64,000 bases of DNA, taken from the NCBI RefSeq assembly GCF_937988725.1, contig NZ_CALKHS010000001.1:1-64000 (forward strand). The letters run 5' to 3'. The notes below the pieces were generated by a model, which did not search any database, was not told where the DNA came from, and saw only the letters and a list, made by a program, of their open reading frames with translations. The translations under genes and the position numbers were made by a program. Below, piece after piece: positions 1 to 10,173 of this stretch; the first letter of the stretch is position 1; every line of letters begins with the position of its first letter. The DNA is from an uncultured Castellaniella sp. Lineage in GTDB: Bacteria > Pseudomonadota > Gammaproteobacteria > Burkholderiales > Burkholderiaceae_B.

Positions 1-133
1 AGATGAAAAGCGCCCCCTCGGGGGGCAGCAAGCCGCAGGCGCAGCGTGGGGGCCCCTTTTCATCGCCGGGCCGTCCCAAGATGAAAAGCGCCCCCTCGGG
101 GGGCAGCAAGCCGCAGGCGCAGCGTGGGGGCCC
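1..133. repeat. Two direct copies of a GC-rich repeat downstream of pyk
   Basis: Two near-identical 55-bp copies (1-55 and 79-133) start with AGATGAAAAGCGCCCCCT and end with GCAGCGTGGGGGCCC. They are spaced 78 bp apart and lie just past the pyk stop codon. Each contains a G/C hairpin (CCCCCTCGGGGGG) and the core GCAGCGTGGGGGC that recurs at 20107-20285. The first copy touches the left window edge, so the array may continue outside. The position at the 3' end of an operon suggests a REP-like or terminator role, which is inference. Confidence 0.8.
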
Positions 134-140
134 TCTTTCT

Positions 141-1559
141 TTATTCCACCTGTGCGATGTGCAGCAGATTGGTGCTGCCGCTGCGACCGAACGGCAGGCC
201 GGCGATGACGATCAGCGTGTCGCCGGCCGACGCCAGGCCGGAGCGTTGCGCGGCATCGGTGGCGCAGCGGATCATTTCGCTGGATTCCCGCAGCTGTTCC
301 GGGAAGTGCACCGGACGCACGCCCCAGGCCAGTGCCAGGCGGCGCGCGGTGCGCAGTTCCGGGGTCAAGGCCAGGATGGGGGTGATCGGGCGTTCGCGGC
401 TGGCCCGCAGGGCGCTGAAGCCCGACGCGGTGTAGGCCACGGTGGCCGCCGGTTCCAGCAGGCCGGCCACGCGCCGCAGAGCGCAGCAGATGGCGTCCGG
501 GATGTTGGCCTCGGCCGGGCTGTGGGTGGCTTCCAGGTTGGCGCGCCAGGAAGGATCGGATTCCACTTCGCGGATGATGTGGGCCATGATGGTGACGGCC
601 TCGACCGGATACTGGCCGGAGGCCGATTCCGCCGACAGCATGACGGCGTCCGCGCCGCTGTAGACCGCCGTGGCGACGTCGGAAGCCTCGGCCCGCGTGG
701 GCACCGGGGCGTTGATCATGGATTCCAGCATCTGCGTGGCGACCACCACCGGCTTGCCGGCGGCCCGGGCGTGGCGCACGATGCGCTGCTGCAGCACCGG
801 GACCCGCTGCGGCGGCAGTTCCACCCCCAGGTCGCCGCGCGCCACCATGATGCCGTCGGCCTGGTCGATGATGGCGTCCAGGTGCTCGATGGCGGCGGGC
901 TTTTCCAGCTTGGCCATGATCCAGGCCTGGTCGCCGATCAGGCTGCGGGCCTCGATGATGTCTTCGGGGCGCTGCACGAACGACAGCGCCACCCAGTCCA
1001 CGCCCAGCGACAGGCCGAAGGCCAGGTCGGCGCGATCCTTCGGGGTCAGCGGGGAAATCGGCAGGATGACGCCGGGCACGTTGACGCCTTTGCGGTCGGA
1101 CAGCGGGCCGCCCACCATGACGGTCGTTTCCGCGAAGTCGGGACCGTGGCGGTCCACCCGCAGGCGCAGCTTGCCGTCGTCCAGCAGCAGGTCAGTGCCG
1201 TCTTCCAGGGCGGCGAAGATTTCCGGGTGCGGCAGGTTGGCGCGCTGGGCGCTGCCTTCGGCCGGGTCCAGGTCCAGGCGGAAGGGCTGGCCCGCCTGCA
1301 GCGTGATCTTGCCGCCGGCGATCTTGCCGACCCGCAGCTTGGGGCCTTGCAGGTCCATCAGGATGCCGATGGGGCGGCCGACGTCCTGCTCGACCTGCCG
1401 GATGATGCGGTAGCGTTCGGCGTGGTCTTCGTGGCTGCCGTGGCTGAAGTTCAGGCGGAACACATTGGCGCCGGCATCGACCAGGGCGCGGATCTGCTCG
1501 AGGGTGGAGCTGGCGGGGCCCAGGGTCGCCAGGATGCGGGCGCGGCGTTCGCGGTTCAT
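141..1559 (-). CDS. pyk: Pyruvate kinase of the glycerate pathway
   Basis: This 472-aa cytoplasmic enzyme converts phosphoenolpyruvate and ADP to pyruvate and ATP. The N-terminal barrel carries the NFSHG motif (residues 37-41). The pyruvate-kinase signature lies at about 214-245, with IMAKLEK including the catalytic-type Lys217 and the GDLG loop at 242-245. Length matches the usual 470-480 aa. It is the last gene of the gcl operon; its ATG overlaps the upstream stop as ATGA, so translation is probably coupled. Next to glycerate kinase it fits the TtuE-like isoform found in glycerate and tartrate operons, which finishes conversion of glyoxylate carbon to pyruvate. Enzyme identity is firm; the dedicated pathway role is inferred from context. 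Confidence 0.95.
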   Translation of the reverse strand: MNRERRARILATLGPASSTLEQIRALVDAGANVFRLNFSHGSHEDHAERYRIIRQVEQDVGRPIGILMDLQGPKLRVGKIAGGKITLQAGQPFRLDLDPAEGSAQRANLPHPEIFAALEDGTDLLLDDGKLRLRVDRHGPDFAETTVMVGGPLSDRKGVNVPGVILPISPLTPKDRADLAFGLSLGVDWVALSFVQRPEDIIEARSLIGDQAWIMAKLEKPAAIEHLDAIIDQADGIMVARGDLGVELPPQRVPVLQQRIVRHARAAGKPVVVATQMLESMINAPVPTRAEASDVATAVYSGADAVMLSAESASGQYPVEAVTIMAHIIREVESDPSWRANLEATHSPAEANIPDAICCALRRVAGLLEPAATVAYTASGFSALRASRERPITPILALTPELRTARRLALAWGVRPVHFPEQLRESSEMIRCATDAAQRSGLASAGDTLIVIAGLPFGRSGSTNLLHIAQVE

Positions 1560-1999
1560 GCTTGCTTTCCTTTGTACAGATGTTCGGCCAGGTGATCGGC
1601 GCCATCCAGGGCGGCGACGCCGGCGCGGGCCACCTGGGCGTCCTGGCCGGCCTGCACGCCGGACACGCCGACGGCGCCGACGATCTGCTTGTCGTAGTAG
1701 ATGGGTTCGCCGCCTTCCAGGGGCACGACCGGCATGGACAGGGCGGCGATGCGGCCCTGGTTGACCATGTCTTCGTAGACCTTGCTGGGCTTGCCGCTGA
1801 GCACGCAGGCGCGGGCCTTGTCGGGCGCGACCATGGCGCTCATGATCGGCGCGGCGTCCATGCGCTGCAGCCAGATCGGATAGCCGCCCGCGTCGCAGAT
1901 CGCGATGCTGACGTTCCAGCCATTGTTGCGGGCTTCGGTTTCGGCGGCGGCCGCCATGCGGCGGGCGTCGTCCAGGGTCAGGACTCGTATCGTTTTCAT
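1556..1999 (-). CDS. GlcG/HbpS-family protein (DUF336)
   Basis: This 147-aa protein belongs to the GlcG/HbpS-like family. It has the family's typical start (TLDDARRMAAAAE), a central region with WLQRMD and the pattern GGxPI, and a Gly-rich stretch VGAVGVSG near residue 110. There is no signal peptide. Family members occur in glycolate, glycerate and propanediol operons; some bind heme, but most have no defined biochemical role. Here it lies between ttuD and pyk, 25 bp after the former and overlapping the latter by 4 bp. That suggests an accessory role in glyoxylate/glycerate metabolism, but no reaction can be assigned. Confidence 0.85.
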   Translation of the reverse strand: MKTIRVLTLDDARRMAAAAETEARNNGWNVSIAICDAGGYPIWLQRMDAAPIMSAMVAPDKARACVLSGKPSKVYEDMVNQGRIAALSMPVVPLEGGEPIYYDKQIVGAVGVSGVQAGQDAQVARAGVAALDGADHLAEHLYKGKQA

Positions 2000-2024
2000 G
2001 TGTGTCTCCTTGGGCGCCGTTCCG

Positions 2025-3284
2025 TCACAGGATCAGGATGGCGCGAAAATCGTTGACGTTGGTCAGCGTGGGGCCGGTGATCAGGGAATCGCCCAGCCGT
2101 TCAAAAAAGCCATGGCCGTCGTTGTCGTCCAGGTGGGCGCGGGGCGGCATCCCGGCCGCCCAGGCGCGGGCCAGGGTGTCGGGCGCGATCAGGGCGCCGG
2201 CGATTTCCTCCTGGCCGTCCACGCCGTCCGTATCGCCGGCCAGCGCGTGGATGCCCTCGGCTCCGTCCAGCGCGACGGCGATGGACAGCAGGCATTCCAC
2301 ATTGCGCCCGCCGCGCCCCTGGCCGCGCACGGTGACGGTGGTTTCCCCGCCCGACAGCAGCACGCAAGGAGCGGGCGCGGGCTGGCCGTGGGCGCGCACC
2401 TGCAGAGCGATGCCGGCCAGCACCTTGCCTACGTCGCGGGCTTCGCCTTCGATGCGGTCGCCCAGCAGCACAGGCGCGACGCCGGCCTCGCGGGCCACGG
2501 CCGCGGCGGCTTCCAGCGCCATCTGCGGGGTGGCGATCAGGTGGGTTTCCACGCGGGCCAGCCGCGGGTCGCCGGGCTTCAGGGTTTCGCCGTCGCCGGA
2601 TTCCAGCAGGCGGCGGGCGCCGGCCGGGAGCTCGATGCCGTAGCGGCGCACGATGTCCAGCGCATCGGCGCAGGTGCTGGGGTCGGCCACGGTGGGGCCG
2701 GAGGCGATGTCGCTGGGCTGGTCGCCCGGCACGTCGGAGATCAACAGGTTCACGACGCGCGCGGGGGCGCAGGCTGCGGCCAGGCGGCCGCCCTTGATGC
2801 CGGACAGGTGGCGGCGCACGCAGTTCATTTCGGAAATGGTCGCGCCCGATTTCAGCAGAGCGCGGTTGATGGCCTGTTTGTCGGCCAGGGTGATACCGGC
2901 GCCCGGCATGGGCAGCAGCGACGATCCTCCGCCGGAAATCAGGCAGATCACCAGGTCGTCGGCCGTCAGTCCTCGCACCTGATCGAACAGCCGCTGGGCG
3001 GCGCGCTCTCCGGCCTCGTCGGGCACGGGATGGGCGGCTTCCAGGATCTCGATGCGCTGGCAGGGGACGGCGTAGCCGTAGCGGGTGACGACGACGCCTT
3101 CCAGAGGGCCCGTCCAGTGTTTTTCAAAGGCCTGGGCCATGGCGGCCGAGGCCTTGCCCGCGCCGATCACGATGGTGCGGCCCTTGGGGCGCGGCGGCAG
3201 GAAAGCGGGAATGCAGTGTTCCGGCTGGGCGGCGCGCACGGCGGCCTGGAACATGCGGGTCAGAAGATCGCGGGGCTCTGTCAT
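2025..3284 (-). CDS. ttuD: Glycerate 2-kinase / hydroxypyruvate reductase-type MOFRL protein
   Basis: This 419-aa protein is of the glycerate kinase type II (MOFRL) family, which phosphorylates D-glycerate at C2. The start chosen is the ATG giving MTEPRDLLTR; longer in-frame extensions upstream have no family-like sequence. The N-terminal domain shows VIGAGKASAAMAQAFE (around residues 37-52) and the ISGGGSSLLP loop. The C-terminal MOFRL domain shows LLSGGETTV and GGRNxE, followed by AGDTDGVDG. It follows glxR in the operon and supplies 2-phosphoglycerate for enolase and the adjacent pyruvate kinase. Older annotations call such proteins hydroxypyruvate reductase (TtuD), but the kinase activity is better supported for the family. 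Confidence 0.92.
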   Translation of the reverse strand: MTEPRDLLTRMFQAAVRAAQPEHCIPAFLPPRPKGRTIVIGAGKASAAMAQAFEKHWTGPLEGVVVTRYGYAVPCQRIEILEAAHPVPDEAGERAAQRLFDQVRGLTADDLVICLISGGGSSLLPMPGAGITLADKQAINRALLKSGATISEMNCVRRHLSGIKGGRLAAACAPARVVNLLISDVPGDQPSDIASGPTVADPSTCADALDIVRRYGIELPAGARRLLESGDGETLKPGDPRLARVETHLIATPQMALEAAAAVAREAGVAPVLLGDRIEGEARDVGKVLAGIALQVRAHGQPAPAPCVLLSGGETTVTVRGQGRGGRNVECLLSIAVALDGAEGIHALAGDTDGVDGQEEIAGALIAPDTLARAWAAGMPPRAHLDDNDGHGFFERLGDSLITGPTLTNVNDFRAILIL

Positions 3285-3327
3285 GGGACGTCCGTGCAAA
3301 AGGCAATGCAAAACAGCGGAATCACCC

Positions 3328-3370
3328 ATCACCCGGCGCGGCCTGGGGGGTTCAGGCCCCGCCGGGTGAT
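3328..3370. other. Intercistronic stem-loop between glxR and ttuD
   Basis: The arms ATCACCCGGCG (3328-3338) and CGCCGGGTGAT (3360-3370) are exact inverse complements. A nested pair GGCCTG/CAGGCC (3340-3345, 3353-3358) extends the stem. It sits in the 163-bp glxR-ttuD spacer. No T-tract follows on either strand, so attenuation or mRNA processing/stabilisation is as likely as termination. Confidence 0.6.
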
Positions 3371-3447
3371 CTGGATGCGCCCCGTCCGGTGGGCTGGCGC
3401 ATCCGGACTCCGATGGATGCGCGGCCGGGCGGGGCGCCGGACACGGC

Positions 3448-4332
3448 TTATTGGCCGATTTCGTGGTTGGCCATGATTTCCAGGGCTCGCACCATGCCGG
3501 AATGGTCCCACGCCGCGCCGCCATGGGCCACGCAGGCGTTGAACAGTTCCTGGGCCACGGCCGTGCTGGGCAGGGACAGCCCCAGCTGGCGGGCGGTCGT
3601 CAGGGCCAGGTTCAGGTCCTTCTGGTGCAGATTGATGCGGAAGCCCGGGTCGAAGGTGCGCTTGACCATGCGCTCGCCGTGCACTTCCAGGATGCGCGAG
3701 CTGGCGAAGCCGCCCATCAGGGCCTGGCGGACCTTGGCCGGGTCGGCGCCGGCCTTGGAGGCCAGCACCAGGGCCTCGCCCACGGCTTCGATGGTCAGCG
3801 CGACGATGATCTGGTTGGCGACCTTGGTGGTCTGGCCGTCGCCGTTGCCGCCCACCAGGGTGACGTTCTTGCCCATCAGTTCGAAGATGGACTTGCACTG
3901 GTCGAAGGCCGCCTGGCTGCCGCCGATCATGATGGTCAGGCTGGCGGCCTTGGCGCCGACTTCGCCGCCGGACACCGGGGCGTCCAGGTATTCGCAACCC
4001 AGGGCGTTGATCTTCTTGGCGAATTCCTTCGTCGCCACGGGCGAGATCGAGCTCATGTCGATCACGGTCTTGCCCTTGGACAGGCCGGCGGCCACGCCGT
4101 TTTCACCGAACAGCACGGCTTCGACGTCGGGGGTGTCGGGCACCATGATGATGATGATGTCGGATGCCTTGGCGACTTCCGTGCTGCTGGCTACGGCCTT
4201 GGCGCCGGCGTCCAGCAGGCTTTGCGGGGTCTTGCCGTGGGTGAAGGTGACCAGGGAATGGCCGCCCTTGATGAGGTTCGCCGCCATGGGGGTGCCCATG
4301 ATGCCCAGACCGATGAAACCGATGTTAGCCAT
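3448..4332 (-). CDS. glxR: Tartronate semialdehyde reductase (2-hydroxy-3-oxopropionate reductase)
   Basis: This 294-aa beta-hydroxyacid dehydrogenase has an N-terminal Rossmann fold (IGFIGLGIMGTPMA, residues 4-17) and the substrate-binding DAPVSGGEVGA segment near residue 117. The catalytic-Lys region reads GDGQTTKVANQ. It reduces tartronate semialdehyde to D-glycerate with NAD(P)H. Length and motifs match the GlxR/GarR group rather than 3-hydroxyisobutyrate dehydrogenase. Its position directly downstream of hyi and gcl identifies the substrate. Confidence 0.94.
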   Translation of the reverse strand: MANIGFIGLGIMGTPMAANLIKGGHSLVTFTHGKTPQSLLDAGAKAVASSTEVAKASDIIIIMVPDTPDVEAVLFGENGVAAGLSKGKTVIDMSSISPVATKEFAKKINALGCEYLDAPVSGGEVGAKAASLTIMIGGSQAAFDQCKSIFELMGKNVTLVGGNGDGQTTKVANQIIVALTIEAVGEALVLASKAGADPAKVRQALMGGFASSRILEVHGERMVKRTFDPGFRINLHQKDLNLALTTARQLGLSLPSTAVAQELFNACVAHGGAAWDHSGMVRALEIMANHEIGQ

Positions 4333-4416
4333 GAGAATGCTCCTTGTTGATGCCGTGGTGGCCGGGCGTTCGGCAGAAAGAAAGGTCGCCCGGCCGGTTT
4401 GTCGTATCCGCGGGGA

Positions 4417-5193
4417 TCAGGCCAGCGCCTGGATCCAGCCCAGTCCGTCTTCGGTGCGGCCGGCCGGCTTGTATTCGCAGCCGATCCAGCCCGTGTAGCC
4501 GACCTGGTCGATGTGGCGCAGCAGCCAGCGGTAGTTGATTTCGCCGGTGCCGGGCTCGTTGCGCCCCGGGTTGTCGGCCAGCTGGATGTGGCCGATGGAA
4601 CCCAGATGCTGGCGGATGGTGTTGCCCAGTTCGCCTTCCATGCGCTGCGCGTGGTAGATGTCGTATTGCACGTGCAGGTTGTCGGACCCGACTTCGGCGA
4701 TGATGGCCAGGGCCTGGTCCGTGCGGCTCAGGAAGAAACCGGGGATGTCGAAAGTGTTGATCGGTTCGATGACCAGCCGGATGCCGGCTTTCTTCAGTTC
4801 GCCGGCGGCGTAGCGCAGATTGTCGACGAAGGTCTTGTGCGCGGCGGTCTGGCCGACGCCGGCCGGCACTTTGCCCGCCAGGCAGTTGACCTGGGTGCAG
4901 CCCAGCGCCTGGGCGTATTCGATGGCCTTGGCGACGCCCTGCTTGAATTCCTCGACGCGGTCGGGGTGGCAGGCGATGCCGCGCTCGCCGGCTTCCCAGT
5001 CGCCCGCGGGCAGATTGTGCAGCACCTGGACCAGACCGTTGTCTTTCAGGCGCTTGGCCAGTTCTTCCTTGTCGTAGGCGTACGGGAATAGATATTCGAC
5101 GCCCTTGAAGCCGGCTTTGGCGGCCGCTTCAAAGCGGTCCAGGAAGTCGATTTCCGTGAACAGCATCGACAGGTTGGCGGCGAATTTCGGCAT
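4417..5193 (-). CDS. hyi: Hydroxypyruvate isomerase
   Basis: This 258-aa TIM-barrel protein is of the xylose-isomerase-like superfamily. It starts with PKFAANLSMLFTE, a hallmark of Hyi, and has the conserved ends GxIGCEYKPAG and IEPINTFDIPGFFL, whose acidic residues supply metal and catalytic groups. It interconverts hydroxypyruvate and tartronate semialdehyde. It sits 63 bp downstream of gcl and 84 bp upstream of glxR, the usual gcl-hyi-glxR order of glyoxylate and allantoin utilisation operons. Confidence 0.94.
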   Translation of the reverse strand: MPKFAANLSMLFTEIDFLDRFEAAAKAGFKGVEYLFPYAYDKEELAKRLKDNGLVQVLHNLPAGDWEAGERGIACHPDRVEEFKQGVAKAIEYAQALGCTQVNCLAGKVPAGVGQTAAHKTFVDNLRYAAGELKKAGIRLVIEPINTFDIPGFFLSRTDQALAIIAEVGSDNLHVQYDIYHAQRMEGELGNTIRQHLGSIGHIQLADNPGRNEPGTGEINYRWLLRHIDQVGYTGWIGCEYKPAGRTEDGLGWIQALA

Positions 5194-5256
5194 GTATGGC
5201 TCCTTGAAAGGCTTGCAGGCGGCCCTTCCCGCCGGGAAGGGCCGCGATGTCCCGCT

Positions 5257-7038
<1,782 letters not shown>

Positions 7039-7135
7039 GGTTACTCCTTGATCTGATTCAATGGGTCTACAAGCTTGGGACCAGCATAAAGAATGGCCCG
7101 CTGATCAGGAATCCCTGCGACTCTCGTTTCTGTCG

Positions 7136-7148
7136 ATACTAAAAGTAT
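7136..7148. promoter_or_regulatory. Candidate LysR operator between gcl and its regulator
   Basis: An exact dyad ATACT-AAA-AGTAT lies in the 221-bp divergent spacer, 98 bp upstream of gcl and 112 bp upstream of the LysR start. It overlaps TATACT on the minus strand and TATATT on the plus strand, which could act as -10 elements. Operator function is inferred from position and symmetry only. Confidence 0.45.
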
Positions 7149-7259
7149 ATTGTGGAACGAAGCTAAGGTAGAATTTCCGGCAGAAGCCGAGTTGGCGGAC
7201 GCATCGATAGTCCCTGCCGCACAAGGACATGGCTTCAGTTTGAAATACCGGAGACCTGG

Positions 7260-8177
7260 ATGGGCCGCTACACCGACATCAGCAGTTTTGTATTGATTGC
7301 CGACAAAGGCAGTTTCGCCGCGGCCGCGCTGGTGGAAGGCGTCACGCCGGTGGTCATGGGACGGCGCCTGACCGCTCTGGAGAAGCGTCTCGGGGTGCAG
7401 CTGATGCACCGGTCCACCCGGGGACTGGTGCTGACGGAACTGGGCGAGCGCTATCTGGAACAGTGTCAGCAGCTGATCCAGGATTTCGACAACGCGGATT
7501 CCAGCATCATGGCGCGGCGGCGCACCTTGAGCGGCCACCTGGTGGTGTCGGCGCCCGCGTCCTTCGGGCGCCTGCACGTGGCGCCGCACGCCCTGTCGTT
7601 TCGCCGCCGCTACCCCGATCTGGCGCTGTCCTTCAACTTCACCGACAGCGTGGTGGACCTGGTGCGCGAAGGCTACGACATGGCCATCCGCATCGGCGAA
7701 GTCACGGATCCGAACTACGTGGCGGTGCGCCTGTTTCCCAACCGGCGCGTGGTCTGCGGCACACCGGCCTATTTCGATTCGCACGGCGTGCCGCGCGTGC
7801 CCGAAGACCTGGTGCGGCACAACTGCCTGGCCTTCAATCTGCAGGGCGGCCAGCACCGCGGCTGGACCTTCGTGCGCGACGGCAAGCCCTTCGCCGTGCG
7901 GGTGCGGGGGGACCTGGCCTGCAACGATGGCGAACTGCTGTATCAATGGGTGCGGCAGGGGCTGGGCATCGGCTGGCGTTCCACCTGGGAAATCCAGCGC
8001 GAACTGAAGCGCGGCGAACTGGTGACCGTGCTGGACGAATTCGCGCTGCCCGCCTACGACATCCAGGCCGTCTACCCGCAGCAGCGGTATCTGCCGGCCA
8101 AGGTGCGCTATTTCATCGATGACCTTAGAAACCATTATCATGAGCCGGGTTACTGGGAAGGGCAGGGAAAATCTTGA
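7260..8177 (+). CDS. LysR-family regulator of the glyoxylate operon
   Basis: This 305-aa transcription factor has an N-terminal winged helix (residues about 1-60; DKGSFAAAALVEG, then TALEKRLGVQLMHRSTR) and a C-terminal substrate-binding-like effector domain. It is divergent from gcl, so it most likely controls the gcl-hyi-glxR-ttuD-pyk operon, with an intermediate such as glyoxylate or tartronate semialdehyde as possible effector (inference). It overlaps the following transporter gene by 4 nt. Confidence 0.88.
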   Translation: MGRYTDISSFVLIADKGSFAAAALVEGVTPVVMGRRLTALEKRLGVQLMHRSTRGLVLTELGERYLEQCQQLIQDFDNADSSIMARRRTLSGHLVVSAPASFGRLHVAPHALSFRRRYPDLALSFNFTDSVVDLVREGYDMAIRIGEVTDPNYVAVRLFPNRRVVCGTPAYFDSHGVPRVPEDLVRHNCLAFNLQGGQHRGWTFVRDGKPFAVRVRGDLACNDGELLYQWVRQGLGIGWRSTWEIQRELKRGELVTVLDEFALPAYDIQAVYPQQRYLPAKVRYFIDDLRNHYHEPGYWEGQGKS

Positions 8178-9097
8178 ATACCAACGATCAAACACCATCC
8201 GCCGATGTCGCGCGGCAGGCCGCCGCCCGCCGCAACGAACGCCTGGCGCTGCTGGCCCTGGCCGGCATGGCCGTGGGCTGGGGCTACAACTGGGTGGTCA
8301 TGAAGTCGGTGCTGACTTATGTCGGGCCGTTTGATTTTTCCGCTTTGCGAACGTTGTTCGGCGCGGTGCTTCTGCTGGCCCTGCTGGCGGTCCTGCGCCG
8401 GCCGATGCGCATCCAGGCCTGGGGGCGCGTCGCGGTGCTGGGGGTCCTGCAGACCGGGGCGTTTTCCGCCCTGATCCAGGTCGCGCTGCTGCATGGCGGC
8501 GCGGGGAAGACGTCCATCCTGGTCTACACCATGCCTTTCTGGGTGATTCCCATGGCCTGGGCGGCTTTCGGCGAACGCGTCCGTGGTCTGCAATGGCTGG
8601 CCCTGGCCCTGGCGGCGCTGGGACTGGTGCTGATCCTGGAACCCTGGACCCTGCACGCCGATTTCATGAGCGAGCTGCTGGCCGTGCTGGCGGGCCTGTG
8701 CTGGGCGTTGGCGACCATCGTGGCCAAATGGATCAAGCGCGACTATCCCATGGAAGCCCTGCCGCTGACCGCCTGGCAGATGCTGTTCGGCGCCCTGGCC
8801 CTGTGCCTGGCGGCCTGGGTCGTGCCTGAAAAACCCATCGAACCGGTGCCGTATTTCTACGGCGCGCTGATCTACAACGCGGTCATCGCCACGGCCCTGG
8901 CCTGGTTCCTGTGGCTGTTCGCCCTGCAGCACTTGTCGGCCGGTGTCGCCAGCATGTCGGCGCTGGGCGTGCCGGTGGTCGGCGTGCTGGCCGGCTGGCT
9001 GCAGCTGGGCGAGCAGCCCGGCGTACTCGAACTGACCGGCATGGTGCTGATCGCCGTGGCGCTGGTGGTCGTCAGCCTGCGTTCGGCGGGGAAGTAG
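8174..9097 (+). CDS. EamA/DMT-family permease
   Basis: This 307-aa integral membrane protein has about ten hydrophobic segments in two homologous EamA repeats (GWGYNWVVMK in the first; a WALATIVAKW-like start to the second). The TTG start overlaps the LysR stop as TTGA, so the two genes are co-translated. DMT carriers export amino acids and metabolites; the substrate here is unknown. Co-expression with the gcl regulator hints at export of a related metabolite, which is weak inference. Confidence 0.85.
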   Translation: MNTNDQTPSADVARQAAARRNERLALLALAGMAVGWGYNWVVMKSVLTYVGPFDFSALRTLFGAVLLLALLAVLRRPMRIQAWGRVAVLGVLQTGAFSALIQVALLHGGAGKTSILVYTMPFWVIPMAWAAFGERVRGLQWLALALAALGLVLILEPWTLHADFMSELLAVLAGLCWALATIVAKWIKRDYPMEALPLTAWQMLFGALALCLAAWVVPEKPIEPVPYFYGALIYNAVIATALAWFLWLFALQHLSAGVASMSALGVPVVGVLAGWLQLGEQPGVLELTGMVLIAVALVVVSLRSAGK

Positions 9098-9109
9098 CGG
9101 GACGCGCCC

Positions 9110-10057
9110 ATGGTGTCGGACGATCACCTGTCGCGCATCCGCGAACTGAAGTTCAAGCAGCTGCTGGTGTTCGAGCGCGTGGCGACCCTGGGATCCATGC
9201 ACAAGGCCGCCGAGGCCGTGCACATGACGCAGCCCAACGTGGTCAAGATCGTGCGCCAGCTGGAGGAGCTGCTGGACGTCGCCTTGTTCGAGCGCCACAG
9301 CAAGGGCGTCAGGCTGACGGTGTTCGCTGAACATCTGCTGACGCGCATCCGCCCCATGCTGGGCGATGTGCGCGCCATGAGCGAGGAACTGACGGCGCTG
9401 CGCGGCGGCGATGGCGGCCAGGTGGCCGTGGGCACGCTGATTTCCGCATCCGCCTGGCTGCTGCCCGAGAGCGCGGCGCTGATGAAGCGGCGCCACCCCA
9501 GGGTCGGCCTGGTGATCCGGGAAGCCACCAACGACATCCTGTTCCCCATGCTGCAGGTGGGCGAGCTGGACGTGATCGTGGGGCGCCTGCCCGAGGACCC
9601 CGGCGAAGGCGTGGAGATGCACGCCATCTACCAGGACGATCTGATGATCGTGGCCCGGGCCGGGCATCCGCTGTCCCGGCGGTCCGACTGCGCGGTGCGC
9701 GACCTGCTGGATTACCCCTGGATCGTGCCGTCCAATGCCTCTCCGGTGCGCAGGCAGGTGGACCAGTTCTTCCTGGACCGCGGGCTGCCCGTGCCCGACA
9801 ATCAGATCGTGTCCTTGTCCATGCTGACCAATCTGGGAATCCTGGCTCGTTCCGATGCGCTGGCCATGCTGCCCAGCGTGGCCGCCCGTCCCCTGATCCA
9901 GGTGGGCGTGCTGTTCGAAGTCCCCATCCACGTGCGCCTGCCCTTCGGCGCGATCGGCTACAGCGTGCGGGCGGACCGTCCGCTGGTGCCCGCGGCGGAG
10001 ACCTTCGTGCGGGTGCTCAAGGAAGTCGGCGCGCGGGCGCAGTCCGGGATTGCGTGA
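9110..10057 (+). CDS. LysR-family regulator, probable activator of the nba operon
   Basis: This 315-aa LysR protein of the GbpR/CbbR-like type has an N-terminal helix-turn-helix (SMHKAAEAVHMTQPNVVKIV, residues about 30-49) followed by an effector domain. It lies 12 bp after the DMT gene and about 116 bp before the aldehyde dehydrogenase start, in the same direction rather than divergent as is common for LysR genes. A dyad in the downstream gap (10108-10122) could be its operator. Control of the 3-hydroxyanthranilate operon is inferred from adjacency. Confidence 0.85.
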   Translation: MVSDDHLSRIRELKFKQLLVFERVATLGSMHKAAEAVHMTQPNVVKIVRQLEELLDVALFERHSKGVRLTVFAEHLLTRIRPMLGDVRAMSEELTALRGGDGGQVAVGTLISASAWLLPESAALMKRRHPRVGLVIREATNDILFPMLQVGELDVIVGRLPEDPGEGVEMHAIYQDDLMIVARAGHPLSRRSDCAVRDLLDYPWIVPSNASPVRRQVDQFFLDRGLPVPDNQIVSLSMLTNLGILARSDALAMLPSVAARPLIQVGVLFEVPIHVRLPFGAIGYSVRADRPLVPAAETFVRVLKEVGARAQSGIA

Positions 10058-10107
10058 GCCCGCGGTTTTCAGGGATTCCATAATGGCATCGCAGACAATG
10101 TTTTTTT

Positions 10108-10122
10108 GATTAGAAAATAATC
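10108..10122. promoter_or_regulatory. Dyad upstream of nbaE, candidate LysR site
   Basis: GATTA-GAAAA-TAATC forms an exact inverted repeat in an AT-rich patch, between the LysR stop and the nbaE start. Its size and AT-rich centre suit a LysR-type site. No convincing -35/-10 pair was found beside it. Confidence 0.4.
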
Positions 10123-10173
10123 TCCAGCCAGTCTACAGTGCTCCGGACGGACAACAAGAAAGAGACAGGCACT

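Noticed and set aside
8150..10081. A 643-codon minus-strand frame opposite the DMT and LysR genes
   Set aside because: It has low-complexity His/Gln/Gly-rich composition and no family signature; both plus-strand genes are convincing.
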